From Rhodobacter sp. (GTDB lineage Bacteria > Pseudomonadota > Alphaproteobacteria > Rhodobacterales > Rhodobacteraceae), in the NCBI GenBank assembly GCA_016704435.1, contig JADJAB010000001.1:62001-126000 (forward strand): a DNA stretch of 64,000 bases. Direction: 5' to 3'. The position numbers and the translations under genes are program-made. Below the pieces are notes generated by a model. The model saw only the letters and a program-made list of their open reading frames with translations, had not been told where the DNA came from and did not search any database. Below, piece by piece: positions 17,869 through 25,686 of this stretch (position 1 is the stretch's first letter; every line of letters begins with the position of its first letter).

Positions 17869-18154
17869 CGGCCAGAGCGCGCGGCGACAGCGGGTCGATC
17901 GGCTGACCCGCCATCCGTGCCGCCGCAGCCCAGAGGCTTTCCAGATCGGGCACCAGCTCGCGCGCTCCGGTTGGCGAGAAAAGCTGCAGGCCCGGCGTCA
18001 CCCCGTCGTCATGCGCCTTCAGCCCGAACCGCAAAAGCAGCCGGTTTACCGCCGCCAGCCGGATGAACCGCAGCCGCAACCGGTCTGCCGGGGTCTGCGC
18101 CCCGGCATCGGTCCAGTGGCCGGGTGCTGCCGGAAAGCCGCAGGCACTGCACAT
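17861..18154 (-). CDS. small CxxC protein of unknown function
   Basis: 97 residues starting MCSACGFPAAPGHWTDAG, with a CxxC pair at residues 2 and 5 followed by a basic amphipathic stretch (RLRLRFIRLAAVNRLLLRFG). The C terminus overlaps the COG0523 gene by eight bases, and it begins 16 bases after the deacetylase stop, so a real co-translated gene is likely. No signal peptide or membrane segment is seen. I do not recognise the family. Its exposed thiols and coupling to a metallochaperone suggest a zinc-binding partner or adaptor, which is a guess from context. Confidence 0.65.
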   Translation of the reverse strand: MCSACGFPAAPGHWTDAGAQTPADRLRLRFIRLAAVNRLLLRFGLKAHDDGVTPGLQLFSPTGARELVPDLESLWAAAARMAGQPIDPLSPRALADG

Positions 18155-18170
18155 GGCCGCTACGCCCGCG

Positions 18171-19073
18171 TCAGATCACGTCCGGGCGCTTGCCCGAGGC
18201 GAAGGGATAGCGCTTGCGGAAGTCGTCGGTGATCTTCTCGAACGTGGCCCATTCGACCCCGTCATGGCCGTTGATGTGTTCGATCAGCCGCTCCAGCATC
18301 ATCAGCACCTGCGGGCGGCCCGAGACGTCCGGGTGAATGGTGAAGGCAAAGACGGCATAGTCCATCTCGCGGTAGACCCAGTCGAACTGGTCGCGCCACA
18401 GCTCTTCGATGTCGCGCGGGTTCACGAAGCCATGGCTGTTGGGCGATTTCTTCATGAACATCATCGGCGGCAGGTCGTCGACATACCAGTTGGCCGCGAT
18501 ATCGACGAGGTCGATCTCCTTGCCATGCTTCAACGGGTGCATCCAGTCCTTCGCCTGCTTGGTATAGTCGATCACGTTCCAGCTGTCGCCGACACGGGCA
18601 TAGAACGGCTGGAAATCGCGGTAGCCCTGCGAATGGTCATAGCTGAAGTTGTACTTCTGCAAGAGCGCGGCGGTCGAATTCGACATCTCCCACCACGGCG
18701 CCACATAGCCGCGCGGGGCACGGCCGGTCAGCTTGTCGATCAGCTCGATCGACTTGACCAGAACGTCCTCTTCCTGCTGCGGCGTCATCGCGATGGGATT
18801 TTCGTGCAGATAGCCATGCGCCCCGACCTCGTGGCCCGCATCGACGATCATCCTCATTTCCTTCGGGAAGGTCTCCAGCGAGTGGCCGGGAATGAAGAAC
18901 GACGTCTGCAGATCGTATTTCTTGAACAGCCGCAGCAGGCGCGGAATGCCGACTTCGGTGGCGAAGATGCCGCGCTGGATGTCCGAGGGGCTGTCGCCGC
19001 CGCCGTAGGACCCGATCCATCCCGCGACCGAATCGATGTCGGTGCCGAAGGCGCAGTAGATTTTCTTGGCCAT
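18171..19073 (-). CDS. NodB-fold polysaccharide deacetylase family protein (PuuE-like amidohydrolase)
   Basis: 300 residues, cytoplasmic (no signal peptide). The carbohydrate esterase 4 fold motifs are modified: the first reads GTDIDSV (residues 10-16) in place of TFDD, the second is AHGYLHENP with His86 and His90, and the third is RGYVAPWWEMS. This pattern fits the intracellular branch that includes PuuE-type allantoinase and HP0310-like deacetylases, which act on small amides rather than polysaccharides. GAGGAGACC precedes the ATG. It lies between asparaginase and the CxxC/COG0523 pair in an import-and-hydrolysis operon, so a ring-opening or deamidating role on the imported compound is plausible. 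Confidence 0.8.
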   Translation of the reverse strand: MAKKIYCAFGTDIDSVAGWIGSYGGGDSPSDIQRGIFATEVGIPRLLRLFKKYDLQTSFFIPGHSLETFPKEMRMIVDAGHEVGAHGYLHENPIAMTPQQEEDVLVKSIELIDKLTGRAPRGYVAPWWEMSNSTAALLQKYNFSYDHSQGYRDFQPFYARVGDSWNVIDYTKQAKDWMHPLKHGKEIDLVDIAANWYVDDLPPMMFMKKSPNSHGFVNPRDIEELWRDQFDWVYREMDYAVFAFTIHPDVSGRPQVLMMLERLIEHINGHDGVEWATFEKITDDFRKRYPFASGKRPDVI

Positions 19074-19098
19074 TGTGGTCTCCTCTCGGGTGTCTGGC

Positions 19099-19115
19099 GC
19101 GGTCCGGGGGACCGC
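19099..19115 (-). other. intercistronic hairpin between asparaginase and deacetylase genes
   Basis: Seven-base perfect stem GCGGTCC / GGACCGC with a GGG loop in the 66-base gap between the asparaginase stop and the deacetylase start. No T-run follows; perhaps an RNA stability element. Confidence 0.4.
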
Positions 19116-19139
19116 AGGGGAAGGGGGCCCGAACCGGCG

Positions 19140-20138
19140 TCAGCCGGGCAGCGGGGCCCAGGTCAGATCGGTGAATTCGGCAAACCGGCCGGGCGTGCCG
19201 GCTATCAACAGCAGCAGCAGGACGAGCCGTGCCTTCAGTGCGTCAAGGTCGCCCGCCCCGACAAGGCCGCGGCGCAAAAGGTCGATTTCGGCTCCGGCCT
19301 GGCCATAGGTCTGGCGCAGCACACGGCCGCCACGGGTGCGACTGGCAAAGACCACCGGCACGCGGGCGGCGGCAGAGGTCAATGCGGCCAGCCAGATCGT
19401 CGCGACATGCCCGCCTCCGGCCAGGTCAAGCACCAGTCCCGCCGCCCCGGCGGCCAGCGCCGCATCGACCAGGCGGGGGTCGTCTGACAGACCGGGCTTC
19501 AGGATCGGCACGAAGGGCACGTCGGCCCCCGGCTTCGGGGTCAACGCCACGCGACGCGGCGGGCGGGCATAAAGTGCCACGCTGCCTTCGGTCAGCCAGC
19601 CCAGCGGCGCCGGCGACCAGAACGCCCCGGTGGACGAGGTGTCGCGCTTTTGCACCCAGGCGGCGGAGTGGATCGTGTCATCGAAGGCCACCATCACCCC
19701 CAGATCTCGGCAGGCAGGATCGGCGGCGCAAGTGACCGCAGCGCAGAGGTTGGCCGGCCCGTCCGCCCCCGGCAGCGAAGGGTTGCGCATCGCGCCCGTC
19801 ACCACCACCGGCAGGCGGCCCGCATGCAGCAGGTCCAGCACGCAGGACGTCTCTTCGATGGTGTCGGTGCCCTGAGTGATCACCACGCCCGCCACCCCCT
19901 CGGCCTCGTGCGCACGGATGGCGGCGGCGAGGTCGAACAAGAGCGGCAGGCCGATCTCGGTCGAGGGCACGTTGGCAAGGTTGCGCGCCCCGATCGTGGC
20001 CAGATCCGACAGCGCCGGAACCGCCCTCACCAGATCAGTCGCCGTCAGCCCCGGCGCCACACCCGGAGTGCCCGTCTCCCCGGCGGGGGTGCAGGCGATG
20101 GTGCCGCCAAGGGCGATGATCTCGACCCTCGGCTGCAT
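19140..20138 (-). CDS. asparaginase / glutaminase family protein
   Basis: 332 residues. Both nucleophile motifs of the bacterial L-asparaginase family are present: IIALGGTIA with Thr13, and VVITQGTDTIEET with Thr91-Asp92; TGAMRNP follows. No signal peptide is seen, so it acts in the cytoplasm. It should hydrolyse a side-chain amide to acid and ammonia. Its start lies one base before the transporter ATPase stop, so it is tightly coupled to an importer and sits upstream of two more amide hydrolases. The physiological substrate may be an amide produced by that pathway rather than asparagine. Confidence 0.88.
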   Translation of the reverse strand: MQPRVEIIALGGTIACTPAGETGTPGVAPGLTATDLVRAVPALSDLATIGARNLANVPSTEIGLPLLFDLAAAIRAHEAEGVAGVVITQGTDTIEETSCVLDLLHAGRLPVVVTGAMRNPSLPGADGPANLCAAVTCAADPACRDLGVMVAFDDTIHSAAWVQKRDTSSTGAFWSPAPLGWLTEGSVALYARPPRRVALTPKPGADVPFVPILKPGLSDDPRLVDAALAAGAAGLVLDLAGGGHVATIWLAALTSAAARVPVVFASRTRGGRVLRQTYGQAGAEIDLLRRGLVGAGDLDALKARLVLLLLLIAGTPGRFAEFTDLTWAPLPG

Positions 20139-20139
20139 C

Positions 20140-21253
20140 CTAGTCCTCGTGCGGCCGGCCGGTCGAATTGTTGGTGCCGCGCAGGAAGTGGTTCATCTCC
20201 GGCTCCCACGCAACATGGACCGTGTCGCCAACCTCCTTTGGCCGAGCGAAATAGGCCTCGTCATTCATGTACAGCATGAATTCCTCGCCCTGGCCGGTCT
20301 CCAGCGCGACCTTCACGAAAGTGCCCTGGTATTCGACGTTGATGACCGTGCCGGAAATGCCGTTGCGATCGGCGGGGCCATCGACGATGCGGACGCGGTC
20401 GCGCCGCACGGAAAAGCGCACTTCCGCGCCGGGCTTCGCATCATTCGCGCCGGGCAGGTCATAGCGGATGCCGCCGGGTCCGGCCACCACCGCCCCCGTG
20501 CCATCGGCGCTTTCGACCGTTGCGGCCAGCACGTTCTGGCCGCCCATGAAGCGGGCGACATAGGGGCTGGAGGGGCGGTTGTAGATCTCGCGCGGGGTGG
20601 CGGCCTGGTCGATCACGCCATGATCCATCACCACCACCTGATCGGCCAGCGCGATCGCCTCGGGCTGGGTATGGGTGACATGGATGAAGGTGATCCCCAG
20701 CTCGGTCTGCAGACGCTTCAGCTCCACCCGCATCTTCAGGCGCAGGAATTCGTCCAGCGCCGACAGGGGTTCGTCCAGAAGCAGCACCTTCGGGTTGGTG
20801 ATCAGTGCACGCGCCAGCGCCACGCTGCTGCTGGCCGCCCGACAGCTCCGACGGCACCCTGTCGGCCAGATGCAGAAGCTGCACCCGCTCCAGCATCTCG
20901 CGCGCGGCGCGGCGGCGCTTGTCGGCGGCCTCGCCCTTGACCCGCAGGCTGAAGGCCACGTTGTCGGTCAGGCTCAGGTGCGGAAACAGCGCATAGTTCT
21001 GGAACATCAGCGCCGTGCCCCGGCTGCCGGTGCGGACCGACGTCACATCGCTGCCGCCGATCATGATGCTGCCCGAGGTGGGAACCTCGTGCCCCGCGAT
21101 CATCCGCAGAAGGGTGGTCTTGCCACAGCCCGACGGCCCGATCATGCAGCAGTAGGCGCCGCCTTCGATCGTCAGGTCGACATTGTTGACAGCCTTCACC
21201 GGGCCATACAGCTTGGAGACAGTGCGGATGTCGATACGGCTCTGGTCGGACAT
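20140..21253 (-). pseudogene. PotA-type ABC transporter ATPase, frameshifted
   Basis: Both parts join to about 371 residues. Walker A GPSGCGKTT (39-47), FQNYALFPHLSLTDNVAFSLR, signature LSGGQQQR, then in the other frame ALARALITNPKVLLLDEPLSALD, THTQPEAIALAD and a C-terminal TOBE domain (FSVRRDRVRIV). The break lies exactly after the signature at 20820-20823: the coding strand reads CAGCGTGGCGCTG where CAGCGTGTGGCGCTG would give QRVALARA, so two bases seem missing. The ATPase would drive import by the 21254-22978 permeases. Polyamine-family specificity (spermidine, putrescine or another cationic or amide solute) follows from subfamily only. Confidence 0.88.
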
Positions 21254-22093
21254 TCAGTCTGCTCCTCGCCGGGCGCGGGCGCGGCGTTTCTGGATGATTG
21301 CGATGGCCAGGAAGGCCGCGGCGATGACAAGGAAGCTGATCAGCGAGGTCACCGTTCCAATGGCGTAAAGCGCCGGCGTGGTGACGTTCGTCGTCATGTT
21401 CGAGATTTCGATCGGAAGGGTATTCTTGCCGCCCACGGTCAAGAGCGACCGCGGCATCTCGTCATAGGACAGGGTGAAGCCGAACAGAGCCACCGCGATC
21501 AGGCCGGGAAACAGGATCGGCACCGTAACCAGCCGCAGCACCTGCCAGGACCGCGCCCCGGCATCGCGGGCGGCTTCCTCCCACGATCCGTCGAAACGGT
21601 TCAGCACCGCGAACATTATCAGGAGGCCGAAAGGCAGGGTCCAGCTGAGATGCGCGCCAAGGCCCGACAACCACCACGACAGCCGGAACCCCATCAACTG
21701 GAACAGCTGGCTGATGCCAAGGCCCAGCAGGATGCCGGGCACAACCAGGCTGATGATCGACAGGTAGAAGATCGGTCCGGCGCCCCAGAACCGCCGGCGG
21801 AAGGCCAGGCCGGCAAACAGACAGACCACCGCCGTGACGGCCAGCGACAGCACGCCCAGGCCCAGCGAGCGGCGGAAGGCCCCGCCCAGATCGCCATAGC
21901 GGCTGGAGCTCCACAGGTCCTGGAACCAATGGGTCGAAACGCCCCGCATCGGGAAGGTCAGCCCGCCCGTCGGCCCCTGGAAGCTGAGGATGAAGATCAT
22001 CAGCATCGGGCCGTAAAGAAAGATGACGAACAGCGCGAAGAACCCTGCCAGCAGGTAGAAGTCAGCGCCGCGCCGAGTGGATGATTGTGCCAT
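21254..22093 (-). CDS. PotC-type ABC transporter permease
   Basis: 279 residues with six hydrophobic helices (first YLLAGFFALFVIFLYGPMLMIFILSF) and the permease EAA loop EEAARDAGARSWQVLRLVTVPIL that docks the ATPase. It ends exactly at the base before the ATPase start. It belongs to the polyamine/opine/2-aminoethylphosphonate permease group (BPD_transp_1). With the 22103-22978 permease it forms the inner-membrane channel of this importer. Confidence 0.9.
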   Translation of the reverse strand: MAQSSTRRGADFYLLAGFFALFVIFLYGPMLMIFILSFQGPTGGLTFPMRGVSTHWFQDLWSSSRYGDLGGAFRRSLGLGVLSLAVTAVVCLFAGLAFRRRFWGAGPIFYLSIISLVVPGILLGLGISQLFQLMGFRLSWWLSGLGAHLSWTLPFGLLIMFAVLNRFDGSWEEAARDAGARSWQVLRLVTVPILFPGLIAVALFGFTLSYDEMPRSLLTVGGKNTLPIEISNMTTNVTTPALYAIGTVTSLISFLVIAAAFLAIAIIQKRRARARRGAD

Positions 22094-22102
22094 CTGCGCC
22101 CC

Positions 22103-22978
22103 CTATCGTGCCAGTTCCGAACGGATGTCGACGACGCGCAGGATCGCGGCCACCATCATCAGCACCACCACGACCAGCAGCACCGCCATGGCCGACGCCA
22201 CCGGGTAGAACAGCTGGTCGATATTGTTCTTCATCGCCGAGACGACCGAGGCGCTTTGCCCGCCGCTCATCACCCGGACGACGAAGAAATCTCCCATCAC
22301 CAGGGTGACAACGAAGATCGCCCCCAGCGCGATGCCGGTCTTGGACAGCGGGATGATCACCCCGGTCAGGATCTGCCAGGGCGAGGCGCCGGCATCGCGG
22401 GCGGCTTCGATCAGGCTGGGGTTGATCTTGGACATGCTGTTGAAGATCGGCACGATCATGAACAGCGTGAACAGGTGGATATAGGTCAGCACCACCGCGA
22501 AATCGGAATAGAGCAGCACATCCAGCGGCTGGTCGATGACTCCGGCGCCGATCAGCAACTGGTTGAACAGCCCCTCGCGGCCCAGAAACGGGATCCAGCT
22601 GACCATGCGGATCACGTTCGATGTCCAGAACGGAATGGTGCAAAGCAGGAAGAGCCCGATCTGCCATTTCAGGTTGCGGACGTGGAAGACCAGGAAATAC
22701 GAGCAGGTAAAGCCGATCAGGATCGTCGCGGCCAGCGTGATCAGCGCGTATTTCAACGTGTTGAGGAACAAGGTCAGCGTCAGCGGCGAGGTCAGGACCT
22801 CGGCATAGTTCTGCCAGGTGAAGGTGGGAAAGACCGCGATTCCGTCGGATTCCCAGAACGACAGCAGGATGACGGTGCCGATCGGGATGCCGACCATGGC
22901 CAGCATGATCAACGCCAGGGGAGCGACCTGAAGATAGGGCGACAGGCGCGAAACGCCACCGGAGGAACGGGAGGACAT
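22103..22978 (-). CDS. PotB-type ABC transporter permease
   Basis: 291 residues, six helices (first VAPLALIMLAMVGIPIGTVILLSF) and EAA loop IEAARDAGASPWQILTGVIIPLS. It contains GREGLFNQLLI, typical of PotB-like subunits. It is read before the PotC-like gene with a nine-base gap and after the binding-protein gene, from which it is separated by a strong GC hairpin. Confidence 0.9.
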   Translation of the reverse strand: MSSRSSGGVSRLSPYLQVAPLALIMLAMVGIPIGTVILLSFWESDGIAVFPTFTWQNYAEVLTSPLTLTLFLNTLKYALITLAATILIGFTCSYFLVFHVRNLKWQIGLFLLCTIPFWTSNVIRMVSWIPFLGREGLFNQLLIGAGVIDQPLDVLLYSDFAVVLTYIHLFTLFMIVPIFNSMSKINPSLIEAARDAGASPWQILTGVIIPLSKTGIALGAIFVVTLVMGDFFVVRVMSGGQSASVVSAMKNNIDQLFYPVASAMAVLLVVVVLMMVAAILRVVDIRSELAR

Positions 22979-23022
22979 GGGCAGGGACCTTTGGGCTGGC
23001 GCGGTTCCGGATGCAGAAGCGA

Positions 23023-23056
23023 CCGGGCCGGACGGGCGGCTGCCCCTCCGGCCCGG
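23023..23056 (-). other. strong intercistronic hairpin after the binding-protein gene
   Basis: Ten-base perfect stem CCGGGCCGGA / TCCGGCCCGG with an inner GGGC/GCCC stem, about ten bases after the binding-protein stop. No T-run, so probably an RNA-stability or partial-attenuation element that keeps binding protein in excess over permease, as known for malE-malF. Confidence 0.6.
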
Positions 23057-23066
23057 CCAGGGATCA

Positions 23067-24380
23067 TCAGGCCGAGACGAACTCGTTCCAGCGCTGCACC
23101 ATGTAGCGCTCTTCGTCCATCACGGTGTTCCAGCAGCCGACGTTGCCCATCCGCGCCTCGAACGACCCGCCGTCGCGCATGGCGCCGGCCTTGTCCATCA
23201 CGGCGCCATAGGGGTCGAGGATATCCTCGGTCGCGGCCTTGCCTTCGTACCAGTAGCCCAGCTCGTTGGCCGACAGGTTGGCCTTGGCCGTATCGGGAAC
23301 CGACGAATAATAACCCTGCCGGGCGATGAAGGCGCCCTGCCAGCCGGTCAGATACCAGTTCAGGAACGCATAGCCGGCGTCGCGCTTGATACCGTCAAGA
23401 TGGCCCATCAGGCCCATCCCCAGGCCCCAGCCGCGATAGCCCTCCTTCAGGCCCTGGTAGGTGCACTGGATGCCGCGCGACTTCACCGCCGTCACGGCCG
23501 GCGACCACATCGACTGGATCACCACCTCGCCCCCGGCCATCAGGTTCACCGATTCGTCGAAAGTACTCCAGAAGGCGCGGAACTGGCCGGCTTTCTTCAG
23601 CTCGATCAGGCGGTTGATCGTCAGGTCGATCTCTTCGGTGGTCATGTTGCCCTTGTCGCCATAGGTGACTTCACCCATCGCTTCCAGCGCCATGGCGGCA
23701 TCCATGATCCCGATCTGCGGGATGTTGACCAGCGCGGTCTTGCCCTTGAACTCGGGGTTGAACAGCTCGGCCCAGCTTTCGATCGGGCGACCGATCAGGT
23801 CGGACCGGATGCCGACCGTATCGGCGTTGTAGATCGTCGGCATGATGGTCGCCAGTTCGGTCGGGCTGGCCGCGAATTCGGTGTCGCCGGCGGCGGCGAT
23901 GTACATCACCTCGGCCGGCATGGTGCCCTGACGCGACAGGTCCGATCCGTCGAAGTTCTTACCTTCGCGCATCAGCGGCGTCATCATGCCCCAGTTGGCG
24001 ATCTTGGCAACATCGACCGGCTGGACCTGGCCCGAACGCCAGACCTTCTGCATGGCCCAGAATTCCAGGTCGGCGATGTCGATGGTTTCGGGCTGGTTCA
24101 CCACCTTGGCCATCAGCGCGGTGCTTTCCACGGTCTGCGGCACGATGTTGAAGCCAAGGTCGGCGCTGGCCTTTTCTGCGATGTCGGCGATCACCGAATA
24201 GGACGGGCCCGCCCAATTCAGCGTCACGTCCTTCAGCTCCTGCGCCCAGATCATCGGCGCGCCAAGGACGCCCGCGCCTGCCGCCGCACCGGCGGTCGCG
24301 GCAGAGGTTTGCAGGAACCGGCGGCGGGTCAGGCCATCGGCAGGGGTCTTTTTCCCGGATTGGGTCCCGGATTGGGTCAT
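23067..24380 (-). CDS. PotD-like periplasmic solute-binding protein (Tat-exported)
   Basis: 437 residues. The N terminus carries a twin-arginine signal (TRRRFLQTSAATAGAAAGAG, residues 18-37) followed by an AQE-type end, so the protein is folded before export. The mature part starts KDVTLNWAGPSYSVIAD and has the PotD-like features IYNADTVGIRSDLIG, MWSPAVTAVKSRG and YAFLNWYLTGWQGAFIARQGYY. It captures the solute for the 20140-22978 importer. It is the first gene of a nine-gene leftward operon. It is clearly paralogous to the signal-less protein at 25679-26851 on the other strand. Confidence 0.92.
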   Translation of the reverse strand: MTQSGTQSGKKTPADGLTRRRFLQTSAATAGAAAGAGVLGAPMIWAQELKDVTLNWAGPSYSVIADIAEKASADLGFNIVPQTVESTALMAKVVNQPETIDIADLEFWAMQKVWRSGQVQPVDVAKIANWGMMTPLMREGKNFDGSDLSRQGTMPAEVMYIAAAGDTEFAASPTELATIMPTIYNADTVGIRSDLIGRPIESWAELFNPEFKGKTALVNIPQIGIMDAAMALEAMGEVTYGDKGNMTTEEIDLTINRLIELKKAGQFRAFWSTFDESVNLMAGGEVVIQSMWSPAVTAVKSRGIQCTYQGLKEGYRGWGLGMGLMGHLDGIKRDAGYAFLNWYLTGWQGAFIARQGYYSSVPDTAKANLSANELGYWYEGKAATEDILDPYGAVMDKAGAMRDGGSFEARMGNVGCWNTVMDEERYMVQRWNEFVSA

Positions 24381-24646
24381 GGTCGATCTCCCAGTTGTTT
24401 GGTCGTTGGCAGGGCTAATCTTGGGCTCGGTCCCCGGCCCTCTGCGGGGCCTTGGAGACTCGGATACAGCATCTCCACGGTATCAAACCGTATTTGGGAT
24501 GCAATGCACAATTTAATCTTTCGACTCTTCATTGCGGACGTAGTTTTTTCCGCTGGACGTCCGCTGGACGATTGTCTGCAGTGCCGATTTGTGATGCTCT
24601 CGCCGGATACGCGGTTACTTTGTATGCGATAATCAGAAAGCGTCCC
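24381..24646. promoter_or_regulatory. divergent control region between binding-protein operon and GntR regulator
   Basis: This 266-base gap must hold both promoters. The part around 24495-24550 is AT-rich. It contains a perfect inverted repeat ACGGT-ATCAA-ACCGT (24477-24491), an overlapping GATAC/GTATC pair, and an 11-base tandem repeat (24549-24570). These are candidate sites for the tandem winged-helix regulator that follows. I could not fix -35/-10 boxes with confidence. Confidence 0.55.
24549..24570. repeat. 11-base tandem direct repeat
   Basis: TCCGCTGGACG occurs twice, directly abutting, 77 bases before the probable regulator start. Two in-phase copies one helical turn apart would suit a protein with two DNA-binding domains. 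Confidence 0.6.
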
Positions 24647-25686
24647 TTGCCCGCCCCGACCAAGCAGAAACAGGCACAAACCCCGCAGCGGCCGGTTCCC
24701 GGCGGCGCCTTTCTCTATGCCTCGGTGCGCGACCTTCTGGCCGGCAAGATCGATTCGGGAGAGTTGCCGCATGGCACCGTGCTGAAAGAGGCGCAAATCT
24801 CGACCCAGCTGGGCATGAGCCGTGCGCCCGTGCGCCGCGCGCTGGCCATGCTGGCCGAGCAGGGCGTCATCCGCGCTGCCGATGGCCAGGGCTATGTCAT
24901 CGGCGCGGCGGAAACGCCGGTGCCCCTGTCGTCGCGGCGCCTGCACGAAATCCTGACCAACGAGGCCGAGGACATCGACCGCAGCGCCACCTGGGAGCGG
25001 ATCTTCGAGCAGGTGGTGGACGAGGTCAGCGCCGCATGCCGTTCGGAACCTACCGCATCCAGGAGGCCGTCCTGGGCGACTTTCACAACGTCAGCCGCAC
25101 CGTCGCGCGCGAGGTGCTTTGGCGGCTGATGGACCGCCGCCTGATCGAAAAGGACCGCAAGTCGCACTGGATCGTCGGCCAGATGACGGCGCGTGACTTG
25201 CGCGACACGCTGGAGATGCGGCGCCTGCTGGAACCGCAGGCCCTGCTGCATGTGTTTGCCACGCTCAGCCGGGACCGGATCGAGGCGCTGGCCACCCGCG
25301 TCCAGACCGCCATCACCGGCTTCCCGACCTGTGGTCCGGCCGAGATCGACGCCATCGAACAGGCCATGTTCGGCACCATGTACGACGGCCTGCGCAATTC
25401 GCGGATGCTCGGCTCGATCCACCGCAACCAGATTTCGCTGCTGGTGCCGCGCCTGTTCCGCCACCACTTTCCGATGATCGACGACCTGCCCTCGCTGCAG
25501 GACTATGCGCAGATCCTGCATCATCTGCGGATGGGTGCGGTCAACGTGGCGCAGGTTCTGTTGCGCAACCACCTGGTGCGGGTGGAGCCGCTGACCCTGG
25601 CCCGGCTGCGCGTGCTGTCGCTGCTGCCGCCGCCGCACAAGGTTGCCTATCTGACCGCCGTCCACCCGGAGGAGATAGATGTCTGA
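24647..25686 (+). pseudogene. GntR-family regulator with two winged-helix domains, frameshifted
   Basis: About 346 residues when joined. First winged helix at about 18-80 (LYASVRDLLAGKIDSGELPHG, TQLGMSRAPVRRALAMLAEQG); second at about 115-175 (WERIFEQVVDEVSARMPFGTY, NVSRTVAREVLWRLMDRRLIEK); then an FCD-like effector domain (LRDTLEMRRLLEPQALL, ILHHLRMGAVNVAQVLLRNHL). The break at 25031-25035 falls in the second winged helix: AGCGCCGCATG would need one more C to read SARMPFG. The start is taken as TTG at 24647 behind AGAAAG and is uncertain. Its end overlaps the next gene by eight bases. Two DNA-binding domains in one GntR chain is unusual. Confidence 0.82.

Noticed and set aside
20140..24380. 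Naming the importer potABCD for spermidine
   Set aside because: The family also carries opines, aminoethylphosphonate and other solutes, and the operon enzymes do not match polyamine use.
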